Source of the DNA: Chitinispirillaceae bacterium
GTDB taxonomy: Bacteria; Fibrobacterota; Chitinivibrionia; Chitinivibrionales; Chitinispirillaceae
Assembly: GCA_016929415.1 (NCBI GenBank)
Contig: JAFGIW010000023.1
Span: 1-33,523 of the forward strand
Length of the DNA stretch: 33,523 nt
Direction of reading: 5' to 3'
Part shown: positions 16,753-25,859 of the stretch, in pieces
Position numbering within the stretch: the first letter of the stretch is position 1
How the letters are laid out: each line of letters opens with the position of its first letter
Translations under genes and position numbers: made by a program
The notes under the pieces: generated by a model
What the model saw: the letters and a program-made list of their open reading frames with translations, nothing else
The model's database searches: none
What the model was told of the DNA's origin: nothing

Positions 16753-18594
16753 ATGAACACACGCACCGTTATTACTTCGGGAATGGTGGCCGTTCTGTTA
16801 ATGAGTTCGACGACATGGTCGACCTTCAATACTTCCGGACATAAGGGAGTCGTACGCACACTGAGTGCCAAAACCTATGGAAAGGCCAAACTCAATATCG
16901 GCGCCGGCGTCCACTTTGGGCAGGCGAAGGAGTATGTGCATACAGCCGTTGCAAACGCTACTGGTGATACGGTAACAGGTCGGGATCCGGCGCGGCTTTT
17001 ATCATCGAACATTGTCTTTACAATCAGTCCATTATCGTTCTGGGACATCGGGGCTAATATGCCTTTTTACTATGACTGGTCGGGTGTCTCCGGATTGAGC
17101 GACGGAGGGCTGGGCGACATGGAGGTTTCAACGAAAATAGCCCCGCGCATCACAAAACGGTTGTATTACCAGGGGTATTACCTCGGAGTGACGCTTCCCA
17201 TCGGTATGAAGGATAACGGATTGTTCCCGCGGCATCCCTACTATCTTGAAGATCACCCGGTAAATCCGGCCAAATCATTCTATTCCTCCAATAGTGCAGC
17301 GCTCAAGGGACTTGTGCTGTTTACCTTTGACTTCGGTGACCTGACCTCCAAGTTCCCGCTGCAGCTGCATATCAATACGGGAGGGGTGATCACGATGACA
17401 CGGCAAGACCAGCGTAATTCCGTCATCGCGAGCATCGGTCTTGAACTGACTCCTGCGGAATTTCTGGTACTTTTCGCCGATCTGCACGGGGAGTCGCGCT
17501 GGGATGTCCTTGCGGGGAATCTCAGCCCACGTGAAGATCCGGTTTATATTTCGCCCGGATTCAGGATTACTTCGCCGGCAGGTTTGTACGTCCAGTTTGC
17601 GGGAGATTTTTCACTTTCGAATCGCGGCGAGCCATATTTGGCATGGAATAGAAAAGAGTACACCTACTCCACCGAAGTCATTCCCCGTTACGGCATGCAG
17701 TTTCTCTTCGGATGGAACGGCTTCATCACCATTCAGGACGACGATCACGACGGCATTAAAAATGACGTCGACCGCTGCCCGAAGGATGCGGAGGACATTG
17801 ACGGCTTCGAGGATGCAGACGGGTGTCCCGACACGGACAATGACAAGGACGGCATTTCCGACGCAAACGACAAATGTCCGGTCGAGGCCGAGGACAAGGA
17901 CGGTTTCAAGGACGACGACGGATGTCCCGATCCTGATAACGACGGCGACGGCATACCGGACTTGAACGACCAGTGCCCGAAGATCGCCGAGGATTTTGAC
18001 GGCGTCGAAGATCAGGACGGATGTCCCGACATGGACAATGACAAGGACGGCGTTGCCGACTCAGTGGACAAATGCCCCAAAGATCCCGAAGATTTCGACT
18101 CTTTCGAAGATAAGGACGGTTGCCCCGATCTCGATAATGACAAGGACGGCATTCCCGATCTTAAAGACAAATGCCCCGATGAACCGGAAGTGTTCAATAA
18201 CCTTGACGATAAAGACGGTTGCCCCGATTCGCTGAAAAAGGAGCCGGACATGCCCAAGCAGCAGCTTCTGCGCGGTGTCAATTTCAGGAGTGGAAGTCCT
18301 GAAATGACCTTTGAGTCATACCAGGCCCTTGAGCCGGTACTGCAGCAGCTCAAACAGTACCCTTCAGTGGTCATCGAAATCCGGGGCCACTCGGACAGCG
18401 TGGGCAGTTACAACAGGAACATGCTGCTCTCCCAGCGGCGTGCGGAATCGGTGCGGCAGTACCTGATCTCGAAGGGGATCGAAAGTAATCGTATCCGCGC
18501 CGCCGGTTTTGGATCGTCAAGCCCGATCGCCGATAACAGAACCGCGGCGGGTCGGGCACAGAACCGCCGGATCGAGATTGTCCGCGTTAAATAG
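16753..18594 (+). CDS. OmpA-family outer-membrane protein with TSP3 calcium repeats (paralogue 2)
   Basis: A 613-residue paralogue of the preceding gene in the same order of parts: signal peptide (about residues 1-24), barrel-like region to about 325, TSP3 hinge of about five and a half 33-residue units, and C-terminal OmpA domain. Its OmpA domain is closer to consensus, with IEIRGHSDSVGSYNRN, LLSQRRAESVRQYL and a final NRRIEI. These are the residues that bind diaminopimelate in the family. In the mature N-terminus, SGHKGVVRTLSAKTYGKAKL lines up with the start of the first copy, so the pair arose by tandem duplication. GGAG lies eight bases before the ATG. One unit carries FNNLDDKDG where the others have KDGF, marking the end of the hinge. 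It is probably co-transcribed with its neighbour. Confidence 0.92.
   Translation: MNTRTVITSGMVAVLLMSSTTWSTFNTSGHKGVVRTLSAKTYGKAKLNIGAGVHFGQAKEYVHTAVANATGDTVTGRDPARLLSSNIVFTISPLSFWDIGANMPFYYDWSGVSGLSDGGLGDMEVSTKIAPRITKRLYYQGYYLGVTLPIGMKDNGLFPRHPYYLEDHPVNPAKSFYSSNSAALKGLVLFTFDFGDLTSKFPLQLHINTGGVITMTRQDQRNSVIASIGLELTPAEFLVLFADLHGESRWDVLAGNLSPREDPVYISPGFRITSPAGLYVQFAGDFSLSNRGEPYLAWNRKEYTYSTEVIPRYGMQFLFGWNGFITIQDDDHDGIKNDVDRCPKDAEDIDGFEDADGCPDTDNDKDGISDANDKCPVEAEDKDGFKDDDGCPDPDNDGDGIPDLNDQCPKIAEDFDGVEDQDGCPDMDNDKDGVADSVDKCPKDPEDFDSFEDKDGCPDLDNDKDGIPDLKDKCPDEPEVFNNLDDKDGCPDSLKKEPDMPKQQLLRGVNFRSGSPEMTFESYQALEPVLQQLKQYPSVVIEIRGHSDSVGSYNRNMLLSQRRAESVRQYLISKGIESNRIRAAGFGSSSPIADNRTAAGRAQNRRIEIVRVK
17740..18230 (+). 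repeat. TSP3 coding repeats of the second paralogue
   Basis: A series of 99-base units, more alike at DNA level than those of the first copy. GACAATGACAAGGACGGC recurs almost unchanged, which suggests recent homogenisation within this gene. Confidence 0.85.
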
Positions 18595-18611
18595 TCTTTT
18601 TTCACCGTATC

Positions 18612-18640
18612 CCGCGTCTTCCGGGACTCCGGAGGCGCGG
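18612..18640 (+). promoter_or_regulatory. strong intercistronic hairpin before the protease gene
   Basis: CCGCGTCTTCCGG (18612-18624) pairs with CCGGAGGCGCGG (18629-18640) around the loop GACT: twelve pairs with one bulged T. No T run follows, so it is not a simple terminator. It lies 14 bases before the protease ATG and could hold back ribosomes or protect the upstream mRNA. Confidence 0.55.
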
Positions 18641-18654
18641 AAACCGGGATTGTA

Positions 18655-20958
18655 ATGACAGGTAAAAGACGCGTGCAGGCGGTTTTGACCGGAGTGGCGT
18701 GTAGTGTATTTTTTACCACCGCTTCGAGCGCCGTCAAACGGGTTGTAACTTGCAATCCGGGATCACAGGTTTCACTTGCCGTGTGGGTCTATTTTTCCGA
18801 CAAATCCATCGAGAGTTCTGATGCGGAAGTCGTTTCGCCACGCGCCCTTGCCCGGCGCCGCGCCGCCGGTTTTTCGGAAGCGGACCGGACTGATCATGCT
18901 ATCGCATCACGGTATCTGCGCGGTGTCGAGGCTGCAGGGGGGAGGTTGCGCCACTGCTTCAAATGGGAGAATGCCGCCAGTTTTGACCTGCCCGCGGGGG
19001 CGCTGCTTCAAGTCAAACTATTGCCCTTTGTAAAAAAAACGGAACTCGTCGGGAACTACCGGCGAACAACAGCCGCACCCGCCGCGAAGCGCCTCAGGCG
19101 GATGGTTTTGAATGCCGGCAGTTACGGGACGGCGTTCGAACAACTCGCGATGCTCGCCCTACCACAGGCACACGAATATTTATGGCATCTGCATCCAGGG
19201 GACGGACCGGCGAAGGGGGTGCGGATCGCGTTCTTCGACAGCGGGTTCCGGCTGGATCACCGTTGTTTCCGCCATCTTCATATCCGGGACGCCATTAAAG
19301 GAACATGGGATTTCATCGACCGGGATTCCACGGTTGCCGATCCGGATTCGGTTGCCGGTTCTTCCGCTCATCCATTCAGCGGCAATGATGTGCACGGAAC
19401 CGAGGTGCTCAGTCTGGTTGCCGCCTACGACCCGCCCCATTACTGCGGCAGCGCGTGGGGCGCCGATTTTCTTCTCGCACGAACGGAAGATACGTACTTC
19501 GATTCGTCAACAGGGCTGGAGCATGAAGCGCATGTGGAGGAAGACAACTGGGCGGCTGCCGTCGTATGGGCTGAAAGTCTCGGCGTCGACATCATTTCAA
19601 GCTCGCTCGGGTACCGGTACGATTTTCAGGATACGATCATCATCGAGCGGGAAAACGGCATGTCCGACACGGTCGTCGATTATCAGAAAAACGACCTCGA
19701 CGGCCGCACGACCATCGTGTCGCGTGCCGCCCGCGGCGCAGCCGAGCGCGGAGTCCTTATTGTCAATGCAGCGGGAAACGAACAGAACGACGGTGATACA
19801 TCGTTGAGCGCGCCGGCCGATGTCGAGGGAGTCATCGCGGTCGGGTCGGTAAACGGCAACGGTTCGCTTTCCCCGTTCAGCAGCCTCGGACCCTCCGCCG
19901 ACGGCCGGTTGAAACCGGATGTCGTCGCGCCGGGGCAGCAGATATACCTGCCGGATATCCGCAGCCCAGGTTCGAACGCCTACACAAGTACCAACTCGGG
20001 CACTTCATTCTCCACGCCGTTTGTTACAGGGGTATGCGCGCTTATCCGGCAGTCATTTCCCCTGATCACCGCCCAACAGGTCCGTGAAAAACTCTATCGC
20101 TCCTGCCGTTTTCTTCCCGGCCAGACGATGGCCGATTACCGGTTCGGCCGGGGGATCCCCGATGCGCTGCGCTCCTGCATGCAGTGGGACGACGAGGTGT
20201 TTCTATCGGCAATCGATACCGGGGGGAAACCGCTTGTGAATGCCACAATCATCAGCAGCAACAGCAGTGTCCTCGGATCCACCACGGAAGAAGGTACTGC
20301 GGTTTTTCGTCTCCCGGGTGAAAAGCCAGCCGCAGTTGCCATCATCCACGGTGAGCGGATGAGAGAAGTGACCATCGATTCCACTCCCTGCCGCAAAGAG
20401 GTCGTTCCCTGCAGCCTGGTTGTCTTGGTACGTACCGAACGCGGCAAACCGATACCATTTGTTACCGTCTGGTATCGCAGCGATGGGGTGGAGCGTACTG
20501 CCACCGGAGACTCGCTCGGGAATGCCGTCATTACCGGATTTTTCCCCTTACCGATTGTTTTCACCGCGGCAAAGACGGGATATATCCGGTCGGACACCAT
20601 CCGCGCCCATCTGGGTGAACAACGGGGAATGCAGACGCTCTATTTGCGCGCGACCCGGCGGCCTCTTTTCGAAGTTTACCCGACGGTTGTCAGACGGAGC
20701 CGCGGAGACCGGTTGATGGTTCGCTTCGCAAAGGAAGATGACGGCACGACAACCGACCGACGGGTGAACGTTTCAGTCCGAACGGTCAATGGAGCGCTTG
20801 TCTGGAAAAGGGACACCACTACCGATGGTACTACCGTAACGCTGCAATGGAACGGAATATGCACCGGTGATAAAAGCCGCACCGCACCCGGCATCTACTT
20901 TCTGATGCTCTTTTGTGAAGAAGAACGGCACCGCGCCAAATTCATCATCGCTGAATGA
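18655..20958 (+). CDS. subtilisin-like (S8) serine protease with sorting-type C-terminal tail
   Basis: A 767-residue exported protease. After a signal peptide (cleavage near SSA-VKR) comes a propeptide-like region with SPRALARRRAA, as in other bacterial S8 proteases of this kind. The catalytic triad is intact: D195 in AFFDSGF, H247 in DVHGTEV and S451 in NSGTSFSTP. The oxyanion asparagine is in NAAGNE. Carboxypeptidase-regulatory-like beta domains follow (about 520-660). The last 90 residues, from FEVYPTVVRRS through LQWNGICTGDKSRTAPGIYFL to the end, closely fit a T9SS type A sorting domain. Secretion by T9SS is therefore likely (inference). It lies 60 bases after the TSP3-OmpA pair and overlaps the convergent barrel gene by 14 bases. 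Confidence 0.93.
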   Translation: MTGKRRVQAVLTGVACSVFFTTASSAVKRVVTCNPGSQVSLAVWVYFSDKSIESSDAEVVSPRALARRRAAGFSEADRTDHAIASRYLRGVEAAGGRLRHCFKWENAASFDLPAGALLQVKLLPFVKKTELVGNYRRTTAAPAAKRLRRMVLNAGSYGTAFEQLAMLALPQAHEYLWHLHPGDGPAKGVRIAFFDSGFRLDHRCFRHLHIRDAIKGTWDFIDRDSTVADPDSVAGSSAHPFSGNDVHGTEVLSLVAAYDPPHYCGSAWGADFLLARTEDTYFDSSTGLEHEAHVEEDNWAAAVVWAESLGVDIISSSLGYRYDFQDTIIIERENGMSDTVVDYQKNDLDGRTTIVSRAARGAAERGVLIVNAAGNEQNDGDTSLSAPADVEGVIAVGSVNGNGSLSPFSSLGPSADGRLKPDVVAPGQQIYLPDIRSPGSNAYTSTNSGTSFSTPFVTGVCALIRQSFPLITAQQVREKLYRSCRFLPGQTMADYRFGRGIPDALRSCMQWDDEVFLSAIDTGGKPLVNATIISSNSSVLGSTTEEGTAVFRLPGEKPAAVAIIHGERMREVTIDSTPCRKEVVPCSLVVLVRTERGKPIPFVTVWYRSDGVERTATGDSLGNAVITGFFPLPIVFTAAKTGYIRSDTIRAHLGEQRGMQTLYLRATRRPLFEVYPTVVRRSRGDRLMVRFAKEDDGTTTDRRVNVSVRTVNGALVWKRDTTTDGTTVTLQWNGICTGDKSRTAPGIYFLMLFCEEERHRAKFIIAE

Positions 20959-23050
20959 ACCAGCCGATACCCCACCTGAAGGTGATTCCCGGCGCATAAT
21001 AGCCGGGAACATACGAAAAATTGCGGTTAAGCAGGTTGTCGATTTTATAGAGTAACCTGAACGACTTGATATGGACGCTCGTGGCGAAATTGAGATCGAG
21101 CACGGGCCGGTGCCAGTCGCTCCGTCCGGCGAACTGCGTCGAATCACGTGCGCTCCAGTAATCCAGTCCGAGGCGGACATCGATAGCTTCGCGTGTCAGC
21201 TTTGGAAAGGCGAGGAGCGAAAGACCGCTTTGAAGCTTGACGTAGGGTTTGCTCTTCGACAGCATGAGGCGGGAGGTGAGCGTGACCCCGTGCCAGCGGC
21301 CCAGTTGCGGAGCGATGATCAGCACCGATTGCGGCTGCCGGTAGGGCGGCCTGCCGGAAATCCAGGCACGTTTTACCCTGTTGGTGTCGACGGCGGTGCA
21401 CCATTGATAACCGACAAGGAGCGAGAGTAGCCGCCAGTTTCGTTCGATCTCGATGCCGGTACGCACATAGGTATCGTGAAGGGTGATGCCGGTCGTGAGG
21501 GAATCGGTGGGGGGAGCGTAGTGGATATGGTCCTGCTCCGCGTACAGACCTAATTGATAATTGGAAAGTTGCGCCTGTACTCTTCCCGCCCAGATCGGGG
21601 AGTGAACCAATCCGGCATCGGAAGTATGCAGGTCGTAACCTGCGCTAATGACCACCGTGCCTTTGAAAAAAGAAAAGGAGAGCGGATGGTTCCAGAGGAA
21701 CTCGGGGCGGTATTGAAAGGTAAGAAACTCAAGCGAGTCTGCCGCCTTTATCTGGCGGCGTTGTACGTTACACTGTAACATGACACTGTCTTTTTCCGGG
21801 ATTCGAATTCCCGTGACTAAAGCTCCTGATAGGTCGTTCGAAGAAAGTTTGGTCTTTTCAGCATGGATGTTGGTTCCTTCGGCAACAGGACGCGTCCAGG
21901 TGTGCGGATTGGACAGAGCGCATGCTTCAACAGCGAAAAAACAGCGTGAACGTGCTTGCGTGGAGAAACCTGATTGGAATGACAGGGGGTATTGCTGAAG
22001 GCGTGCGTGGTCGAGGTACTGGTCGAGGGGCTTTTGGTCCATGGGCACTTCGTTGGTCAGGTCACCGTATTTGATGCGGAAAAACGATGAAAAAGCCTTT
22101 CCGGACCAGACCGCGTCGGCGCCGCAGAAATATTCGTTGACGAGCGGGTTGTATCCCTTGTGGGAAAGAAGCGCTGTGTCAGGGGTAACTTTTGAAAAAA
22201 AAGAATAAATATCATTGCCGTCGTGACTGAACGACATGCCTTCGAAATACCGGTAATTTGAAAAGACGTTTAGTATAAGCCGGCGTGCCAACGGGCGGGT
22301 AAAACGGAGTGACAGGATGTTTTCATCGAAAACTCCGGTTTCCCAGAGAATCGCGGTTTCCATTGATACCAGCCTGTCGGTATGAGGCTGAAAGTGTATC
22401 GTGCCATCACCCGGGAAGCGGATCCCGCTGTATTCGGTCGGGAAAGAGGCATCATCGCCATACAGCGGGTCCAGTGCCGTGCGGTAGAGCAGGCCGGTCC
22501 CTGAATAGATTCGCGTAAATGGGGCGATGTTGCCGTAAAGAAGCAGTCGGTTGAAACTGCCGGCGAGTCCGAGTCGGGGGCCTGCCGCGCGGCGCTTAAT
22601 GGCGGGAACATCGTACCAGGAGGTCGCGTCGGAGCGGAACAGATCGCCGGTTGAGGCTTCCGTCCGGTTTGTTACTGCGGCGGAATCCGGATAATGGATA
22701 AGGCGTCTGGCGCTTTCTTCACGCAGGAGGCTATCCCGTTTGAAAAGAATTGCCGCCGAGTCTTCCGTGCGAAGCTTCGAACTATCCCGTGTAAGCGGAG
22801 AAGTGACGGAACGCATTACCGGACGTGCGGTACCGGTATCTGCGGGCTGGGGACTGTTTTTTCCGGTGAGCGAATCTAAAGTGACGGGGGAGGTCTCCAG
22901 TGAGTCAGCGGTAGAATCGATGGTCATCAAACTATCGGAACCCGGTGCTGCAACGCTCAGGGTTTTGGGCAAAAAAAACAGCAGCAACGACAATATACCG
23001 ATCGATCCGACGGTAATCTGCTTTAAAGGCGGACGAAATGAAAAATACAT
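20945..23050 (-). CDS. outer-membrane beta-barrel protein (putative porin type)
   Basis: About 700 residues. A hydrophobic signal (ITVGSIGILSLLLFFLPK) is followed by a Ser/Asp-rich, probably disordered segment of about 100 residues. The remaining 500-plus residues alternate hydrophobic and polar residues with many Tyr/Trp/Arg ends, typical of an outer-membrane barrel. The last strand, ITFRWGIGWF, ends in IQR. It resembles the C-terminal barrel of TonB-dependent receptors or Bacteroidota putative porins but has no recognisable plug domain. The family is not certain and no substrate can be named. I prefer the ATG at 23050, which puts the signal sequence near the N-terminus; the ATG at 23131 adds 27 residues and cannot be ruled out. 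It is divergent from the TPR lipoprotein gene. Confidence 0.75.
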   Translation of the reverse strand: MYFSFRPPLKQITVGSIGILSLLLFFLPKTLSVAAPGSDSLMTIDSTADSLETSPVTLDSLTGKNSPQPADTGTARPVMRSVTSPLTRDSSKLRTEDSAAILFKRDSLLREESARRLIHYPDSAAVTNRTEASTGDLFRSDATSWYDVPAIKRRAAGPRLGLAGSFNRLLLYGNIAPFTRIYSGTGLLYRTALDPLYGDDASFPTEYSGIRFPGDGTIHFQPHTDRLVSMETAILWETGVFDENILSLRFTRPLARRLILNVFSNYRYFEGMSFSHDGNDIYSFFSKVTPDTALLSHKGYNPLVNEYFCGADAVWSGKAFSSFFRIKYGDLTNEVPMDQKPLDQYLDHARLQQYPLSFQSGFSTQARSRCFFAVEACALSNPHTWTRPVAEGTNIHAEKTKLSSNDLSGALVTGIRIPEKDSVMLQCNVQRRQIKAADSLEFLTFQYRPEFLWNHPLSFSFFKGTVVISAGYDLHTSDAGLVHSPIWAGRVQAQLSNYQLGLYAEQDHIHYAPPTDSLTTGITLHDTYVRTGIEIERNWRLLSLLVGYQWCTAVDTNRVKRAWISGRPPYRQPQSVLIIAPQLGRWHGVTLTSRLMLSKSKPYVKLQSGLSLLAFPKLTREAIDVRLGLDYWSARDSTQFAGRSDWHRPVLDLNFATSVHIKSFRLLYKIDNLLNRNFSYVPGYYAPGITFRWGIGWFIQR

Positions 23051-23260
23051 GTCGTTGCGATTCCGATCGCAACACTGATGCAGGCAAAAGCGGCGTTCAT
23101 CAAGCGAGTACCATAAGTAGTGATGATTCATGTCCGAATAAAATACTTCCTTTACCGGGAGGGCGTGGTGTATAATCTATCGATAAAAAGCCGATTTATT
23201 ATAACACGATGTATTTTAGGGGTGATTACCCTGTGTTTTTCAACCTGAACTTCAAGTAAA

Positions 23261-25285
23261 ATGCCGCAAAAAGATACCCTGACATACCGGTTTCCCGCGG
23301 GAAGACTATTCCTTATAACAGTGCTTGCCGCTTCACTTGACTGCACTGCATATTTTAATACCTATTACAATGCTAAAATGGCTTTTAAGGAGGGGCAGGC
23401 AAGCCACTTGAAACTGTTGCGTGATAATCCGGACAGCATTGTGGTTACTCCGCCGACGGATGCGGCAGCCAAGTACGACCGCACGATCGAAAAGACGATA
23501 AAAGTTATCGAAACGTTTCCGAAGACAAAGAAATGGCATGATGATGCACTTTTGCTTATGGGCAAGGCTCACTTCTACAAAAAAGAGATGTTGAAAGCGA
23601 TCCGCTGTTTCCGACAGCTCGAACAGGAATTTCCCGCAAGTACGCTGCTTCCCGAAGCATTTCTCTACATGGGCAAAGCCTATATTGAGGAAGGAAACCT
23701 TGATAAGGCGGAAGAGGTTCTTTCGCTTGCGGAAAAACGGTATCCGCTATTGAATAAAGATCATGAGATTACACTGCTTCTTATTATGATAGCGATACGG
23801 CGGGAGGGAAAATCACAGGCGATACAACTTCTTGAACAGATGGCGAAATCGATCAAGTCGGAAGACCTGCGGATTGATCTGCAGATGCGCACGGCTGAAC
23901 TTTATATCGATCTCAAACAGTACGATAAAGCCATTATGCTTCTGAAGAAAACGCCACGGCGCAAGGAATTCCCGCTCCAGTCGTACCGGATGGACAGGGC
24001 GCTCCTTACCTGTTACCGGGCAATCGATTCACTGCCGGCGGCATATGATCTGATGAACGCCATGATTGCGAAGAAAAACTACGACGCCTTTATGGATGAA
24101 ATGCTTTTTCTCAAGGGGGGCATCCTTTTTGAAATGGGAAAGACCGATGAAGCGATTAAAGTATATCGTAAATTAACCGCCGGCATCGACAGCGCTTCGG
24201 TTTCGGGGGATACGTCGAATTTCAAAGCGCGGGCGCTGCTTGAACTCGCCCTGATTTATCAAAAAGACAAGGAGGATTACAAAAAGGCGCAGTCGTACCT
24301 GAAGCTTGCTTCCGCGGCGCGCGACACCGGCACAAACCGTTTCGCAAAAAACAGACTGACGGCAATGGAACGTCTGAATAAATTACGAAGTGAGGGCGGC
24401 GCCGGAGATTCATCGAGTGGACAACAGTTGTTTTCCATCGGTGAACTTTTCAGGTTCGAACTCGATGAGCCTGATTCCGCCTATGAACAATTCCTCACGA
24501 TCAGCCGGGACACCACACTTGATACGGGATTGATACCGAAAGCGCTCTGCCAGGCCGCCTTGATCGCACGTGATCAACTTCATGACACGCTTCAAGGCGA
24601 CAGCATTTTTCGATTGATCATCAAACGCTATCCAGCGACGGAATATGCAAAGACCGGTCAGCATGAACTTGCGCTTCCTTTAACGATCAAGACCCGCAAG
24701 GACTCGGCAATGGAAGCCTATCGCCATGCTGAAAAGCTTTTTTACCAAGAAAACGACGTGAAAGGTGCGATACGGGCTTTTTTTGAGCTGTCGAAAAACT
24801 TCCCCGAACTTCCGGTTTCCGCAAAGAGTCTCTTTGCCGCCGCATGGTTCAGCGACAATGTTCTGTTGAAAAAACAGACGGCAAAGACACTCTATGAAAA
24901 AATCTGTGACAAATATCCGGAGACCGTTTACTGTACCGACCAGGCGAAACCGCGTATTAAAATCGTTGTCGATACGTTGGAGAAACTGGACCGGTTGCGG
25001 AAAGAGAATGAGCGGAAGCGGCCTGCCCGAAAGGAGGCGCGGCGAAAGCCGGACGAAAAGGCCGGGAAACGACCCGACGGCATATCGATTTCTCCCCGGT
25101 CCGTAACGGATGATGCTTCAGACCCCCTGACGACTGAAGAAATCAATAATGAAACGCTTCCTGCTTCAGCGCAGGATGCAGTGCAACCTTTTCCGGCCGG
25201 ATCGGCAACTGCGCCTGTTTCCGCTGATTCGGCCCGACAAAAACTACCGGTGTCGTCATCCGTCGGTGATTCGACCGGCCGATGA
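23261..25285 (+). CDS. TPR lipoprotein, PorW/SprE-like
   Basis: A 674-residue protein with a likely lipoprotein signal: hydrophobic stretch, then AASLDC with the lipidated cysteine at about 28. The mature start CTAYFNTYYNAKMAFKEG is a phrase shared by large TPR lipoproteins of several Gram-negative phyla and recalls PorW/SprE, which are needed for T9SS function in Bacteroidota. At least eight TPR-like helix pairs follow up to about residue 590, for example AEEVLSLAEKRYP and AYEQFLTISRD. The last 90 residues are rich in Lys, Arg, Pro and Ser and probably disordered. Its place beside proteins with sorting-type tails supports a T9SS link, but this is inference; it may be a general scaffold in the periplasm. 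The lipobox has Asp before Cys, which is unusual. Confidence 0.8.
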   Translation: MPQKDTLTYRFPAGRLFLITVLAASLDCTAYFNTYYNAKMAFKEGQASHLKLLRDNPDSIVVTPPTDAAAKYDRTIEKTIKVIETFPKTKKWHDDALLLMGKAHFYKKEMLKAIRCFRQLEQEFPASTLLPEAFLYMGKAYIEEGNLDKAEEVLSLAEKRYPLLNKDHEITLLLIMIAIRREGKSQAIQLLEQMAKSIKSEDLRIDLQMRTAELYIDLKQYDKAIMLLKKTPRRKEFPLQSYRMDRALLTCYRAIDSLPAAYDLMNAMIAKKNYDAFMDEMLFLKGGILFEMGKTDEAIKVYRKLTAGIDSASVSGDTSNFKARALLELALIYQKDKEDYKKAQSYLKLASAARDTGTNRFAKNRLTAMERLNKLRSEGGAGDSSSGQQLFSIGELFRFELDEPDSAYEQFLTISRDTTLDTGLIPKALCQAALIARDQLHDTLQGDSIFRLIIKRYPATEYAKTGQHELALPLTIKTRKDSAMEAYRHAEKLFYQENDVKGAIRAFFELSKNFPELPVSAKSLFAAAWFSDNVLLKKQTAKTLYEKICDKYPETVYCTDQAKPRIKIVVDTLEKLDRLRKENERKRPARKEARRKPDEKAGKRPDGISISPRSVTDDASDPLTTEEINNETLPASAQDAVQPFPAGSATAPVSADSARQKLPVSSSVGDSTGR

Positions 25286-25291
25286 ACGTGC

Positions 25292-25326
25292 GAAACGGGT
25301 GAGCGTATTTTGGTAACTGGTGCGTC
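25292..25326 (+). promoter_or_regulatory. shared regulatory block, copy 1 (before the ECF sigma gene)
   Basis: GAAACGGGTGAGCGTATTTT, nine variable bases, then TGCGTC. It aligns without gaps with 27693-27727 (24 of 35 positions identical, in three blocks). It lies 17 bases before the sigma start. An AGCG element followed at a 16-base distance by GCGTC would have the geometry of an ECF promoter, but its -35 is not the usual GGAAC. Confidence 0.5.
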
Positions 25327-25343
25327 TATCTGCTGAAAACGAG

Positions 25344-25859
25344 ATGAAAAAAACGTCCCGAGAAACGGAGAATGAGGTCCGCGACCTCTACGAACGGTAT
25401 GCATCGATGGTGTTTCGACGATGCAGGATGTTTCTCAAATCGGAGGATGATGCATGGGACGCAACGCAGGAGGTGTTCATGAAACTGGTTCGCTCACTCG
25501 ATACCATTACAAAAAAGGATTCGATCTACTCCTGGTTGCTGAGCACCAGCACCAATTACTGCATCTCCCTGCTTCGAAAAAAACGGCATGAGTCTTTTGA
25601 TGAAACCCGCCATGGCATAGCGGAGCAGAACGGGCTTCCACAGGAGCGGCGAATGCTCCTGAATGAAATTTTCCGCCATTTTCTGGCTCCATGGGACGAG
25701 AAGACCCGTCAGGTCGTTATTTACACCTATATAGATGGATACCGGCAGGATGAGATTGCTCAGCTCACCGGCATGGGGGAGTCGACTATCCGCCGCTATC
25801 TCACACGGTTCCGGCGCTCTGCGGCAGCTTCATCACTGCAACGGGGGGATCTGTTATGA
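25344..25859 (+). CDS. ECF-type RNA polymerase sigma factor
   Basis: A 171-residue extracytoplasmic-function sigma factor. Region 2 covers about residues 12-80, with the DAWDATQEVFMKL segment (core binding and -10 opening) and YSWLLSTSTNYCISLLRK. Region 4 covers about 105-160, with VVIYTYIDGYRQDEIAQLTGMGESTIRRYL... as the helix-turn-helix that reads the -35 box. I choose the ATG at 25344 because the conserved helix starts right after it; a GTG at 25320 would add eight residues. Its stop overlaps the start of the anti-sigma gene (ATGA), so the two are made together. The 35-base block before it may be its own target promoter. Confidence 0.93.
   Translation: MKKTSRETENEVRDLYERYASMVFRRCRMFLKSEDDAWDATQEVFMKLVRSLDTITKKDSIYSWLLSTSTNYCISLLRKKRHESFDETRHGIAEQNGLPQERRMLLNEIFRHFLAPWDEKTRQVVIYTYIDGYRQDEIAQLTGMGESTIRRYLTRFRRSAAASSLQRGDLL

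Noticed and set aside
15880-18230. Regular repeats that could be taken for a CRISPR array
   Set aside because: The period is 99 bases, every unit is coding, and there are no unique spacers.
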